Below are positions 5,765 to 13,161 of a stretch of DNA of 16,824 nucleotides, one piece after another (the stretch's first letter is position 1; each line of letters starts with the position of its first letter). The stretch covers positions 1 through 16,824 of the forward strand of contig JAIYAI010000790.1 in NCBI GenBank assembly GCA_027489135.1, in the 5' to 3' direction. Origin of the DNA: Acetobacteraceae bacterium (GTDB lineage Bacteria; Pseudomonadota; Alphaproteobacteria; Acetobacterales; Acetobacteraceae). The notes below the pieces were generated by a model. The model was not told the DNA's origin and ran no database searches. It worked only from the letters and a program-made list of their open reading frames with translations. A program made the position numbers and the translations under genes.

Positions 5765-7900
5765 ATGCCCGATCTCGACGCGCTGCTCTCCCCGCGCAGC
5801 ATCGCCATCATCGGCGCCTCGCCCGACCACACGGTGATCCGCGGCAAGGTGCAGCACGTGCTGCAGCACCGGCACTACCCGGGCGCGATCTATCCGATCA
5901 GCCGCTCCAACGCTGACGTCCAGGGCAAGAAGGCCTATCCCAACCTGGCCGCGCTGCCTGAGGTGCCGGATCTCGCCATCATCATCATTCCTGCCGAGCA
6001 TGTCGCCGACGCCATCGAGGAGTGCGGCCGCGCCGGCGTGAAGGCGGCCTACATCATCAGTTCCGGCTTCGCCGAGGAGGCGGGGGAGGCGGGTGCGGCG
6101 CGCCAGCATCGCATCCAGGACGCCGCGACGCGCTACGACATGGCCGTCATCGGCCCCAATGCCGAGGGCTTCTTCAACACCGAGGCCGACATCGTCGCCA
6201 CCTTCAGCCCGGCGGTGGAGCACTTCGCGCAGACCATGGCGCCCGACACGACGAAGGGAAAGCGCATCTCCGTGCTGACCCAGTCGGGCGGCGTCGGCTT
6301 CAGCTACTACCATCGCGGCCGGCCCAGGCAGTTGCGCTTCGCCCATGTGATCAGCACAGGCAACGAGGCCTGCCTCGACAGCTTCACCATCGCCGAGCAC
6401 CTGATCGACCGCGCCCAGACCGACATCCTCCTGGCCTATGTCGAGGGCATCAAGGACGTCGCCGCCTGCCGCCGCGCCGCGGCCCAGGCGGCCGACCGCG
6501 GCGTGCCGATCATCGTCGCCAAGATGGGGCGGTCCGAGGCGGGCGCGCGCGCCGCGGCCTCGCACACCGCCGCGCTGGCCGGCGCCGATTCGGCGCATGA
6601 CGCGATCTTCCGCCGCTATGGGGTGATCCGCGCCCTCGACATGGACGAGATGCTCGACATCGCGGCGGGCTTCGCCTTCTGCGCCCTGCCGTCGGGCCGG
6701 CGCGTCGGCATCATGTCGGGCTCCGGCGGCGCCGGCGTCTGGATGTCCGACATGCTGGCGCTGGCGGGGCTCGAGGTGCCGCGCCTCGACGACGCGACGC
6801 GCCAGGCCTGCGAGGCGCTGATGCCCTCCTATGGCTCGGCGACCAATCCGGTGGACCTGACGGCCGGCGCCATCGGCAAGGTGGGCTACGCCTATGTCGT
6901 CGACATCCTGCAGAAGTCGCCGGTGCTGGATGCGGTGGTGATCGTCGGCTCCGTGGCCAGCCCGAAGCGGCTGACGGAGGACAAGCCCGTCCTCGCCCAG
7001 GTCGCGGCGCATCCCGACAAGCCCGTGCTGTTCTGCGCCTATACCGCCGCCGCCCAGCCCGCGGTGGACGTGGCGGCGGAGGTCGGTGTCCCGGTCTTCA
7101 CCTCCATGCCCGGCTGCGCCCGCGCCATCCGCGCCATGGCCGACTACCGCGCCTTCCGGGAGGCCTGGGCCGCCCGGGCGCCCGATCCCGTGCCGGCGCC
7201 GCGGCCCGCCATCGCGGCGATGCTCCGCCGCGCCGGCCGCGTGCTGAGCGAGCATGACTCGAAGGCTGTGCTGGCGGAGGCTGGCATCCCGCGCGCGCCG
7301 GAGGTGCTGGGGACCGGGGCCGAGGCGGCGGCCGCGGCGGCGTCCCGCATCGGCTTCCCCGTCGCCCTGAAGATCCAGTCGCCCGACATCCCGCACAAGA
7401 CTGAGATCGGCGGCGTCGCGCTGACCCTGGCGGATGGCGCGGCGGTGCGCGCTGCCTTCGCCGCCATCATGGACCGCGCCCGTACGGCGCATCCGGAGGC
7501 GACGATCCAGGGCGTGCTGGTCGCGCCGATGGCGCCCAAGGGCGTCGAGGTGATCCTCGGCATCCACCGCGATCCGCAGTTCGGCCCGATGCTGATGGCC
7601 GGCCTCGGCGGCATCCATGTCGAGGTGCTGCGCGACGTCGCCTTCGCCCCCGTGCCGCTCACCGCCGCCGATGCACGGGCGCTGCTGGCCAGCCTGAAGG
7701 GCGCGAAGCTCCTGGAGGGCGTGCGCGGCGCGCCGCCCGCCGACACCGCGGCGCTGGTGGATCTCATGGTCGCGCTCTCCCGCTTCGCCGCCGACCACGC
7801 CGCGGAGGTGGAGGAGATCGACCTCAACCCCGTCCTTGTGCACCCGCATGGCCTGACCGTGGTGGACGCCCTGATCGTCCGCCGAGAGGGAGCCGCCTGA
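5765..7900 (+). CDS. NDP-forming acetate/acyl-CoA ligase family protein (CoA-binding + CoA-ligase + ATP-grasp)
   Basis: A 711-residue fused acyl-CoA synthetase of the ADP-forming superfamily, which would form acyl-CoA from acid, CoA and ATP via a phosphohistidine. Domain order: Rossmann CoA-binding domain (SIAIIGASPDH near 12-22, VIGPNAEGFFN near 128), flavodoxin-like ligase domain with LTQSGGVG (171-178), and the phosphorylated-His motif SHTAALAG with H277. A second Rossmann-like ligase domain carries GIMSGSGGAGV. The C-terminal ATP-grasp part runs from about 485, with ALKIQSPDIPHKTEIGGV and EEIDLNPVLV. The ATG lies 5 bp after the preceding stop without a clear Shine-Dalgarno, suggesting translational coupling. 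It presumably activates the acid that the neighbouring dehydrogenases oxidise. A lysine acetyltransferase (Pat) role is less likely because no GNAT domain is present. Confidence 0.9.
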   Translation: MPDLDALLSPRSIAIIGASPDHTVIRGKVQHVLQHRHYPGAIYPISRSNADVQGKKAYPNLAALPEVPDLAIIIIPAEHVADAIEECGRAGVKAAYIISSGFAEEAGEAGAARQHRIQDAATRYDMAVIGPNAEGFFNTEADIVATFSPAVEHFAQTMAPDTTKGKRISVLTQSGGVGFSYYHRGRPRQLRFAHVISTGNEACLDSFTIAEHLIDRAQTDILLAYVEGIKDVAACRRAAAQAADRGVPIIVAKMGRSEAGARAAASHTAALAGADSAHDAIFRRYGVIRALDMDEMLDIAAGFAFCALPSGRRVGIMSGSGGAGVWMSDMLALAGLEVPRLDDATRQACEALMPSYGSATNPVDLTAGAIGKVGYAYVVDILQKSPVLDAVVIVGSVASPKRLTEDKPVLAQVAAHPDKPVLFCAYTAAAQPAVDVAAEVGVPVFTSMPGCARAIRAMADYRAFREAWAARAPDPVPAPRPAIAAMLRRAGRVLSEHDSKAVLAEAGIPRAPEVLGTGAEAAAAAASRIGFPVALKIQSPDIPHKTEIGGVALTLADGAAVRAAFAAIMDRARTAHPEATIQGVLVAPMAPKGVEVILGIHRDPQFGPMLMAGLGGIHVEVLRDVAFAPVPLTAADARALLASLKGAKLLEGVRGAPPADTAALVDLMVALSRFAADHAAEVEEIDLNPVLVHPHGLTVVDALIVRREGAA

Positions 7901-7901
7901 G

Positions 7902-8978
7902 ATGTCCGACAGCAACATCGTCGTCGAGACCACGCAGCGCATCCTGCGCGACCTCTGCACCCCCGCCCTGGTGAACGAGGCGGAGAAGGGCGAGTTCCCG
8001 AAGGCGCTGTGGGAGACGCTGGAGGAAAGCGGCCTCACCCTCGCCTGGGTGCCCGACGAGTACGGCGGGGCGGGGGCCGAGATCGCCGACGGCTTCGGCG
8101 CGCTGCGGGCCGCGGGCGAGCATGCCGTGCCGCTGCCGCTCGCCGAGACCATGCTGGCCGGCTTCATCCTCGCCCGTGCCGGCATCGCATCGCCCATGGG
8201 CCCGATGACCGTGGCACCCGTGCATGCCGCGGATGCGCTGGAGATCGGCGCCGACGGCACGCTGCACGGCGCCGCCCGCCTGATCCCCTTCGCGCGCTGG
8301 ACGCAGCACATCGCCGTGCCGGCGCGGCGTGGGGGTGAGGACGTGGTCGCCCTGGTCGCCACCGCGGACTGCGCCATCAAGCCGGGCCAGTCCCTGGCCG
8401 GGGAGCCGCGCGACCAGGTCGTGCTGCATGGGGTGAAGGCGTTGGAGGTCGGCGCCGCCGAGGGGCTCGACAGCGACGCGCTGCAGGTGCTGGGCGCGGC
8501 GGTGCGATCCCAGCAGATGGCGGGCGGGCTGGAGCGGGCGCTGAACATGGCGCTCGACCACGCGACCAGCCGGGTGCAGTTCGGCCGGCCCATCGGCGGC
8601 TTCCAGGCGATCCAGCACGCGCTGGCCCAGTGCGCCGGGGAATCGGCTGCTGCCGGCGCCGCGGCGGATGCGGCCGCGGAGGCGATCGCCAATGCCATCC
8701 CCTCTGGCCTGCCGCTGACCTCCGAGGATGTCGTGATCGAGGTCGCGGCGGCGAAGATCCGCGTCGGCGAGGCGGCGAGCGTCGGGTCCGCCATCTGCCA
8801 TCAGGTGCATGGCGCGATGGGCTTCACCTACGAGTTGTCGCTGCACCACGTGACGCGGCGCCTCTGGTCCTGGCGGGACGAGTTCGGGGGCGAGGCGGCC
8901 TGGTCGATCCGCCTGGGCGGCATCGCGGCGCGGCTCGGCGACCAGGCGCTGTGGCCACTGGTCACGGGCGTGCGGTGA
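7902..8978 (+). CDS. Acyl-CoA dehydrogenase family protein, FAD-tail subunit (probable partner of the gene at 4612)
   Basis: A 358-residue dehydrogenase family protein with an abbreviated, divergent middle domain: no EPxxGSD-type motif, and an Ala-rich region around 245-265. It keeps SRVQFGRPIGGFQAIQH (223-239), which contacts FAD of the neighbouring subunit, and QVHGAMGFTYELSLHH (301-316). The usual catalytic Glu is not evident. It therefore complements the dehydrogenase at 4612, which has the catalytic Glu but lacks the FGRPI segment. An alpha2beta2 enzyme like the mycobacterial FadE pairs is inferred. GAGAGGGAG at 7883-7891 precedes the ATG, which is one base after the ligase stop. Last gene of the operon; it runs towards the oppositely oriented tRNA gene. 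Confidence 0.9.
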   Translation: MSDSNIVVETTQRILRDLCTPALVNEAEKGEFPKALWETLEESGLTLAWVPDEYGGAGAEIADGFGALRAAGEHAVPLPLAETMLAGFILARAGIASPMGPMTVAPVHAADALEIGADGTLHGAARLIPFARWTQHIAVPARRGGEDVVALVATADCAIKPGQSLAGEPRDQVVLHGVKALEVGAAEGLDSDALQVLGAAVRSQQMAGGLERALNMALDHATSRVQFGRPIGGFQAIQHALAQCAGESAAAGAAADAAAEAIANAIPSGLPLTSEDVVIEVAAAKIRVGEAASVGSAICHQVHGAMGFTYELSLHHVTRRLWSWRDEFGGEAAWSIRLGGIAARLGDQALWPLVTGVR

Positions 8979-8993
8979 GATCGGTGGAGCGGC

Positions 8994-9069
8994 TGGTGGA
9001 GCTGAGCGGGATCGAACCGCTGACCTCCTCATTGCGAACGAGGCGCTCTCCCAACTGAGCTACAGCCCC
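8994..9069 (-). tRNA. tRNA-Ala (anticodon CGC)
   Basis: A 76-nt cloverleaf with encoded CCA, read on the minus strand. The acceptor GGGGCTG pairs with CAGCTCC and includes the G3-U70 wobble that identifies alanine tRNAs. The D-arm is GCTC/GAGC, the anticodon loop TTCGCAA gives anticodon CGC (codon GCG), and the T-arm is AGCGG-TTCGATC-CCGCT. The discriminator is A. Its 3' end lies 15 bp from the stop of the convergent acyl-CoA dehydrogenase gene. Confidence 0.97.
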
Positions 9070-9077
9070 GCACCACC

Positions 9078-9093
9078 AGGGGCTTTCGCCCCT
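9078..9093 (-). repeat. GNRA-tetraloop hairpin in the tRNA-Ala 5' leader
   Basis: On the minus strand: AGGGGC, loop GAAA, GCCCCT, a perfect 6-bp stem ending 8 nt before the mature tRNA 5' end. The 3' arm (GCCCC) is also complementary to the tRNA acceptor start (GGGGC), so the hairpin could keep the leader from mispairing with the tRNA. Confidence 0.45.
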
Positions 9094-9177
9094 AATCCGC
9101 GACCTTGGTCCGTCGCAGGGCGCCGTGAATGACCCCGCCGCGGAGGGAAGTCAAGCGGCCCGGAGCCCCCATCGCGC

Positions 9178-9206
9178 TTGTCCCGCCGGGGGTGCGCCAC
9201 TAGGTT
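9178..9206 (+). promoter_or_regulatory. Candidate promoter of the yggT-DUF167-folD cluster
   Basis: TTGTCC (9178-9183) and TAGGTT (9201-9206) with exactly 17 bp between. The predicted start near 9213 gives a leader of about 88 nt before the yggT ATG. That leader contains three CAGTCAC repeats. Confidence 0.55.
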
Positions 9207-9212
9207 GCGCCG

Positions 9213-9294
9213 CAGTCACGGGCAGCGCCGCGCGGTGCCCTCATCAGTCACACGGCGGGGCTCGACGGCCACTGCCGCAGTCACATGGCGGGGC
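9213..9294 (+). repeat. Three CAGTCAC direct repeats with 32-33 bp spacing in the yggT leader
   Basis: CAGTCAC occurs at 9213, 9245 and 9278. The second and third copies extend to 17 bp with one difference (CAGTCACAYGGCGGGGC, 9245-9261 and 9278-9294), a 33-bp period. The last copy ends 6 bp before the yggT ATG and supplies the only purine-rich stretch near it. Confidence 0.6.
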
Positions 9295-9300
9295 GGCCTG

Positions 9301-9615
9301 ATGTACTTCCTGGATGCGGTGTTCTTCCTGATCGGGGCGGTGCTGGACCTCGCCTGGTGGGCGGTGATCCTGGCGGTCATCGTCCAGCTCTTGGTGCAGT
9401 TCAACGTGCTCGACACGCGCAACCGCATCGTCTGGACGATCGCCGATTTCCTCTACCGGGTGACGGAGCCGATGTTCTCCCGCATCCGGCGCTACATGCC
9501 GAATCTCGGGCCGGTCGATCTCTCGCCCCTGGTCGTGCTGCTGGCGATCACGGCGCTCAGCATCCTGGTGGGCGCGACGCGGGCGAGCCTGCTGCGCAAC
9601 GGGATCTATTTCTGA
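9301..9615 (+). CDS. yggT: YggT family membrane protein
   Basis: A 104-residue integral membrane protein of the YggT family. The N-terminal helix starts at MYFLDAVFFLIGAVLDLAWW and is followed by the family core VQFNVLDTRNRIVWTIADFLYRVTEPMFSRIRRYMPNLG. A second helix has LSPLVVLLAITALSILV. YggT proteins are linked to osmotic tolerance and cell-division or membrane functions in various bacteria, but no biochemical role is firm. The frame is open upstream to 9178, but that extension is basic and non-hydrophobic, so the ATG at 9301 is preferred even though its Shine-Dalgarno is poor. Its TGA overlaps the presumed CTG start of the DUF167 gene. The order yggT-DUF167 is common in proteobacteria. 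Confidence 0.9.
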   Translation: MYFLDAVFFLIGAVLDLAWWAVILAVIVQLLVQFNVLDTRNRIVWTIADFLYRVTEPMFSRIRRYMPNLGPVDLSPLVVLLAITALSILVGATRASLLRNGIYF

Positions 9616-9923
9616 CCGAAGCCAGGTTCTGGCGCGCCACGGCCGGAGGCGTCGCGGTGCGCGTGAAGGTGCAGCCCCGCGCGCGGCGGCCCGGGCTGCA
9701 GGGCGTGACACCCTCGGGCGACGGCCCCCGTCTGCGCCTCGCCGTGACCGCGGCGCCGGAAGATGGACGCGCCAACCGCGCGGTCTGCGCCCTGCTGGCG
9801 GAGGCGCTGGGCGTCGCCGCCTCCGCCGTCGCCGTGGCGCAGGGCGCGTCGTCGCGGGAGAAGACCATCGTGGTGGCGGGCGACCCCGCCGCGCTCGGCG
9901 CGAAGCTGGAGGGATTGGCATGA
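9612..9923 (+). CDS. DUF167 (YggU-type) family protein, probable non-ATG start
   Basis: A small soluble protein of the DUF167/YggU family, whose function is unknown. The family core is visible: VRVKVQPRARRPGLQGV, RLRLAVTAAPEDGRANRAVCALLAEALGV and GASSREKTIVV. Family members normally start just before a FWRAT-like strand. No ATG, GTG or TTG exists there in this frame; the only candidate is CTG at 9612, which overlaps the yggT stop (CTGA) in the same manner as the ATGA overlaps elsewhere in the window. The CTG start gives 103 residues. The first in-frame GTG (9657) would delete the first strand and leave 88. The stop overlaps the folD ATG (ATGA at 9920-9923). Confidence 0.85.
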   Translation: MTEARFWRATAGGVAVRVKVQPRARRPGLQGVTPSGDGPRLRLAVTAAPEDGRANRAVCALLAEALGVAASAVAVAQGASSREKTIVVAGDPAALGAKLEGLA

Positions 9924-10774
9924 GCACGGCCCGGATCATCGACGGCAAGGCGGTCGGCGCGCGGCTGCGCGGCCAGGTGGCCGAGCGCGTCGCGGCGCTG
10001 GGCTTCCGCCCCGGCTTGCGCGTGGTGCGGGTGGGAGAGGACCCGGCCAGCGGCGTCTATGTCCGCAACAAGGACCGCGCCGCGGCCGAGGCCGGCTTCG
10101 ACAGCGCCACCATCCACCTGCCGGCGGAGACCACGGAGGCCGCGCTGCTGGCCCAGATCGCCGCGCTGAACGCCGACCCCGCGGTGGACGGCATCCTGGT
10201 GCAGCTTCCGCTGCCGCAGCAGATCGACACCAACACGGTCATCGCCGCGGTCGATCCGGCGAAGGATGTGGACGGCTTCCACCCGGTGAATGCCGGGAAG
10301 CTGGCGGCGGGGCAGGCGGGGCTCGTGCCCTGCACGCCACGGGGCGTGATGCACCTGCTGGCCGATGCCGGCGCGACCCTGCGCGGCGCCCGCGCCCTGG
10401 TGCTGGGGCGCAGCCAGATCGTGGGGCGGCCCATGGCGCAGCTGCTGCTCTCGGCCGACTGCACCGTGACCGTCGCGCATTCGCGCACTCGCGACCTTGC
10501 GGCGGAATGCCGGCGCGCCGAGATCCTGGTCGCCGCCGTGGGCCGATCCGAAATGGTCCGTGGCGACTGGATCGGGGAAGGGGCCATCGTGATCGATGTC
10601 GGCATCAACCGCGGCGCGGACGGCAAGCTGCGCGGCGACGTCGCCTATGCAGAGGCGCTGCCGCGCGCCGCGGCGATCACCCCGGTGCCGGGCGGCGTCG
10701 GGCCGATGACCATCGCCTGCCTGCTGGAGAATACGCTGGACGCGGCGCTCGCCCGGCGCGGGATCAGCGGCTGA
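9920..10774 (+). CDS. folD: Bifunctional methylenetetrahydrofolate dehydrogenase / methenyltetrahydrofolate cyclohydrolase
   Basis: FolD interconverts 5,10-methylene-, 5,10-methenyl- and 10-formyl-tetrahydrofolate, supplying one-carbon units in the cytosol. The 284-residue length is normal. Visible motifs are YVRNKDRAA (47-55) with the catalytic Lys51, DGILVQLPLP (90-99), the folate-site sequence DPAKDVDGFHPVN, the Rossmann element GRSQIVGRPMAQLL (163-176) and PVPGGVGPMT near the C-terminus. Its ATG overlaps the DUF167 stop by 4 bases, and its stop overlaps the next ATG (TGATG). It is therefore in a tightly coupled operon with yggT, the DUF167 gene and a small membrane protein. Confidence 0.97.
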   Translation: MSTARIIDGKAVGARLRGQVAERVAALGFRPGLRVVRVGEDPASGVYVRNKDRAAAEAGFDSATIHLPAETTEAALLAQIAALNADPAVDGILVQLPLPQQIDTNTVIAAVDPAKDVDGFHPVNAGKLAAGQAGLVPCTPRGVMHLLADAGATLRGARALVLGRSQIVGRPMAQLLLSADCTVTVAHSRTRDLAAECRRAEILVAAVGRSEMVRGDWIGEGAIVIDVGINRGADGKLRGDVAYAEALPRAAAITPVPGGVGPMTIACLLENTLDAALARRGISG

Positions 10775-11043
10775 TGGCGGCGGTCATCCTCTACCGCCTG
10801 CTGCAGGTGGTGGGCTGCATCGCGCTGCTGCAATGCGCCAACCTGGCCTGGGGTGCCACGCCCTGGGGCGGCGAGAGCTGGAGCCGGTCCCGCATGCTTT
10901 ATGCCAGCGCCGGCGCGGTCTCGGCGCTCGCGCTGGTGGCGATCGGCGCCCTCGGCATCGCGCTGCGGCGCGTGGTCGCGCGGCAGGAGGCGATCGAGGC
11001 CGGCCTTGCGCGGATCGAGGCGGCGCTGAGGGCGCGGGGCTAA
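10774..11043 (+). CDS. Small membrane protein with C-terminal helix, unknown function
   Basis: An 89-residue protein that I do not recognise. It has a hydrophobic segment at about 4-27 and a second near 43-66, then an amphipathic, probably coiled-coil tail (RRVVARQEAIEAGLARIEAALRARG). Its ATG overlaps the folD stop (TGATG at 10772-10776), so it is translationally coupled to folD. Its stop codon overlaps that of the convergent phoX gene by two bases (TAA at 11041-11043 against the phoX stop at 11042-11040). Confidence 0.8.
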   Translation: MAAVILYRLLQVVGCIALLQCANLAWGATPWGGESWSRSRMLYASAGAVSALALVAIGALGIALRRVVARQEAIEAGLARIEAALRARG

Positions 11044-12974
11044 CCCACTGCGCCGCCGCCCTTCTTCACGATGGCGATCACCGAGGGCCTGGGCGGCATG
11101 CCCTCCTGGAAGTCGGGCCAGCGCGTGCTCGGCCGATCATAGGTGCTGTTGCCGCTTTCGCCCGGGTGCTGGATCGCCAGGAACAGTGTCGTGTCGTCCG
11201 GTGTGAAGCGCGGCCCGCAGACCTCCGCCCCCACCGGTGCCTGGTAGAAGAGGCGCGTCAGCGCCCGGCCCGCGCCTGTCGTATCCGCCGCGTAGAGACC
11301 GTCCGCCACCCCCGCCGCGTCGTCCGCCCCGTCGGTCGAGATCCAGATCCGGCCCTTGCTGTCGAAGGCGCAGTTGTCGGGGCAGGAGAGCCAGCCGTCG
11401 TTGCTGGTCGCGCGGTGGTATTGCGCGCCGTGATCGACGCCGGGCTTGCCGCCGGCGATGAAGATCTCCCAGCGCGCTTCGGTCGCGCTGTGGTCGGCGC
11501 CCTCGCGGCTGCCGGCGCCGGGCGGGATCAACTCCAGCACATGGCCATGCACGTTGCGGGCGCGCGGATTGGCGGGGTTCACCTGTTCCGCGGTGCGGCG
11601 GTTGTTGTTGGTGAGCATGACGTAGACGCGGTTGGTCGCGGGGTTGGTCTCCACGTCCTCAGGCCGGTCCATCGGCGTTGCGCCCAGCAGGTCCGCGGCG
11701 CGCCGCGCCTCGATCAGCACGTCGGCCTGGCTGGCGAAGCCGTTCGCCGCGGTCAGCGGGCCCTGGCCGAAGACGAGAGGCAACCAGCGCATCGTGCCGC
11801 CCGCCGCGAACTGCGCGACGTAGAGTGTGCCCTCGTCCAGCAGGTCGCGGTTGGCGGCCGGGTTCCGCGGATCCCAGGGCCGGGCGGTGACGAATTTGTA
11901 GAGATACTCGAAGCGCTCGTCGTCACCGGAATAGAAGGCGACGCGGCCATCCTTGCCGATCGCGTAGGTCGCGCCCTCGTGCTTGAAGCGGCCGAGCGCG
12001 GTGCGCTTCACCGGCACGCTTTCCGGGTCGTAGGGGTCGAATTCGACGATCCAGCCGAAGCGGTTCGGCTCGTTCGGCTCCTGGTCCAGGTCGAAGCGCG
12101 GGTCGATCCGACCCCAGGTGTAGAGGCTGTCCTTGACGACGCCGTAGCGCTTGTAATGCGCGGCCTGCGGCCCGCTCTCCGCCGCCGCGCCGCCGAAGTA
12201 GAAATTGGTGTTCTCCTCGGCGGTCAGCGTCGTCCCCCAGGGCGTGTTGCCGCCGGCGCAGTTGTTCAGCATGCCGAGCACGCGGGTGCCGGTCGGATCA
12301 GCCTTCGTCCGCATGCGCGGGTCGCCGGCGGCGGGCCCGCTGATGCGCATCGGCGTCGAGAGGGTGATGCGGCGGTTGTAGCGGCTGTCCTTCACATAGC
12401 CCCAGCGCCCGCCCTCGCGCTTCACCTCCACGACGGATCCGCCATGCGCGGCCATCTCGATCCGCGCCTGGTCCGGCGTGACGCGCAGCCGCGCCTGCCG
12501 GCCGGCGCCGATGCCGGGGAACATCAGGCTGGTGCTGGTGTATTCGTGGTTCACCACCAGCAGCCCGTGGTCGCTGCTGCGGCTGCCCTTCGGCAGGGGG
12601 TGGAAATCGAGGTAGTCGCAGTTGTAGCCGAACTGCCGCGCCTGCTTCTCCGCGGTCTGGGCGCGCGGGTCGAAATCGGGCGCCTCGGCGAGGATCGGGT
12701 CGCCCCAGCGGATCACCACCTGGCTCTCATGCCCCTCGGCGACCGCGTCGCGCGCGGCGAGCTGGTGGCGGAGTTCGGGGAAGGAGAGGGTGGAGGGGCC
12801 GCCATTCGGCGTGTTGCCGGTGTCCTGCGCCCCGGCGGTGCGCGCCGCCAGCAGCGCCGCGGCGCCGCCGAGGAGGCCGCGCCGCGACAGGCGCTCCGCG
12901 ATCAGCTCGCCGATGGGACGGCGCGGATCGGGGTTGGAGCCGATGTTCTCCTGGTCGTCGTGCTGCTCCACCAT
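11040..12974 (-). CDS. phoX: PhoX family alkaline phosphatase (DUF839), Tat-exported
   Basis: A periplasmic Ca2+/Fe3+-dependent phosphatase that releases phosphate from organic monoesters; 644 residues, a normal length. A twin-arginine signal is visible: SRRGLLGG at 30-37, then an Ala/Leu-rich segment with likely cleavage near AGA-Q (about residue 50). Family active-site segments are VNHEYTS (141-147), NNCAGGNTPWGTTLTAEEN (237-255) with C239 at the Fe-ligand position known from PhoX, and AIQHPGESGNSTYDRP near the C-terminus. The start ATG at 12974-12972 follows GGAGGACGGA. Two PHO boxes and a TAGTCT -10 upstream indicate control by PhoB under phosphate limitation. It is divergent from the Rieske-fusion operon. 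Confidence 0.93.
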   Translation of the reverse strand: MVEQHDDQENIGSNPDPRRPIGELIAERLSRRGLLGGAAALLAARTAGAQDTGNTPNGGPSTLSFPELRHQLAARDAVAEGHESQVVIRWGDPILAEAPDFDPRAQTAEKQARQFGYNCDYLDFHPLPKGSRSSDHGLLVVNHEYTSTSLMFPGIGAGRQARLRVTPDQARIEMAAHGGSVVEVKREGGRWGYVKDSRYNRRITLSTPMRISGPAAGDPRMRTKADPTGTRVLGMLNNCAGGNTPWGTTLTAEENTNFYFGGAAAESGPQAAHYKRYGVVKDSLYTWGRIDPRFDLDQEPNEPNRFGWIVEFDPYDPESVPVKRTALGRFKHEGATYAIGKDGRVAFYSGDDERFEYLYKFVTARPWDPRNPAANRDLLDEGTLYVAQFAAGGTMRWLPLVFGQGPLTAANGFASQADVLIEARRAADLLGATPMDRPEDVETNPATNRVYVMLTNNNRRTAEQVNPANPRARNVHGHVLELIPPGAGSREGADHSATEARWEIFIAGGKPGVDHGAQYHRATSNDGWLSCPDNCAFDSKGRIWISTDGADDAAGVADGLYAADTTGAGRALTRLFYQAPVGAEVCGPRFTPDDTTLFLAIQHPGESGNSTYDRPSTRWPDFQEGMPPRPSVIAIVKKGGGAVG

Positions 12975-13001
12975 TCCGTCCTCCGTCCGCCCCCGGGTCC
13001 C

Positions 13002-13007
13002 AGACTA
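13002..13007 (-). promoter_or_regulatory. phoX: Candidate phoX -10 element
   Basis: TAGTCT on the minus strand, 27 bp from the phoX ATG and 21 bp downstream of the proximal PHO box. No good -35 is present at 17 bp, as expected for a PhoB-activated promoter. Confidence 0.5.
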
Positions 13008-13028
13008 GCATCGGCCCCTGCCGGCGGC

Positions 13029-13046
13029 GTGACCGTCCGGTGACAG
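13029..13046 (-). promoter_or_regulatory. PHO box (proximal)
   Basis: Minus strand CTGTCAC-CGGA-CGGTCAC: two 7-bp direct repeats separated by 4 bp, close to the PhoB consensus CTGTCAT-N4-CTGTCAT. It lies upstream of phoX, the classical PhoB target. Confidence 0.8.
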
Positions 13047-13081
13047 CCCCCGGCGGCTCCGGTGAGGCCCCAGCTGGCGGC

Positions 13082-13099
13082 ATGACCGTCCGGTGACAG
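13082..13099 (-). promoter_or_regulatory. PHO box (distal)
   Basis: Minus strand CTGTCAC-CGGA-CGGTCAT, 53 bp upstream of the proximal box and therefore on the same DNA face. The two boxes belong to a longer imperfect duplication (13015-13046 and 13068-13099, 29 of 32 bases identical). Confidence 0.78.
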
Positions 13100-13161
13100 T
13101 CCCTGGCGGGGCCTGCCCATCGCGGCCGACGCGGCGTAACCTTTTGCCCAGCCCGGACGCA

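Noticed and set aside
3604..5847. Open frame of about 747 codons on the minus strand
   Set aside because: Antisense to the crotonase and acyl-CoA dehydrogenase genes; biased Arg/His/Gly composition with no recognisable domain.
5732..8794. Long open frame of about 1020 codons on the minus strand
   Set aside because: It lies antisense to the dehydrogenase, ligase and dehydrogenase genes, which have clear family motifs. Its translation is His/Arg/Gly/Ala-rich low complexity, typical of antisense frames in very GC-rich DNA.
8994..9069. tRNA-Ala as an integration site for a mobile element
   Set aside because: No integrase, no duplicated tRNA 3' end, and the flanking genes are ordinary chromosomal ones.
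9213..9294. Short CRISPR-like spacing of the CAGTCAC repeats
   Set aside because: The repeats are only 7-17 bp and there are just three of them; there is no conserved full-length repeat and no cas gene in the window.
10833..13043. Open frame of about 736 codons on the plus strand opposite phoX
   Set aside because: phoX on the minus strand has a Tat signal, active-site motifs and PHO boxes; the opposite frame has no family features.
13137..13142. TAACCT as -10 of the Rieske-fusion operon
   Set aside because: It fits TANNNT, but the -35 at the right distance (TGCCCA) is weak and no other support was found, so it was not listed as a feature.
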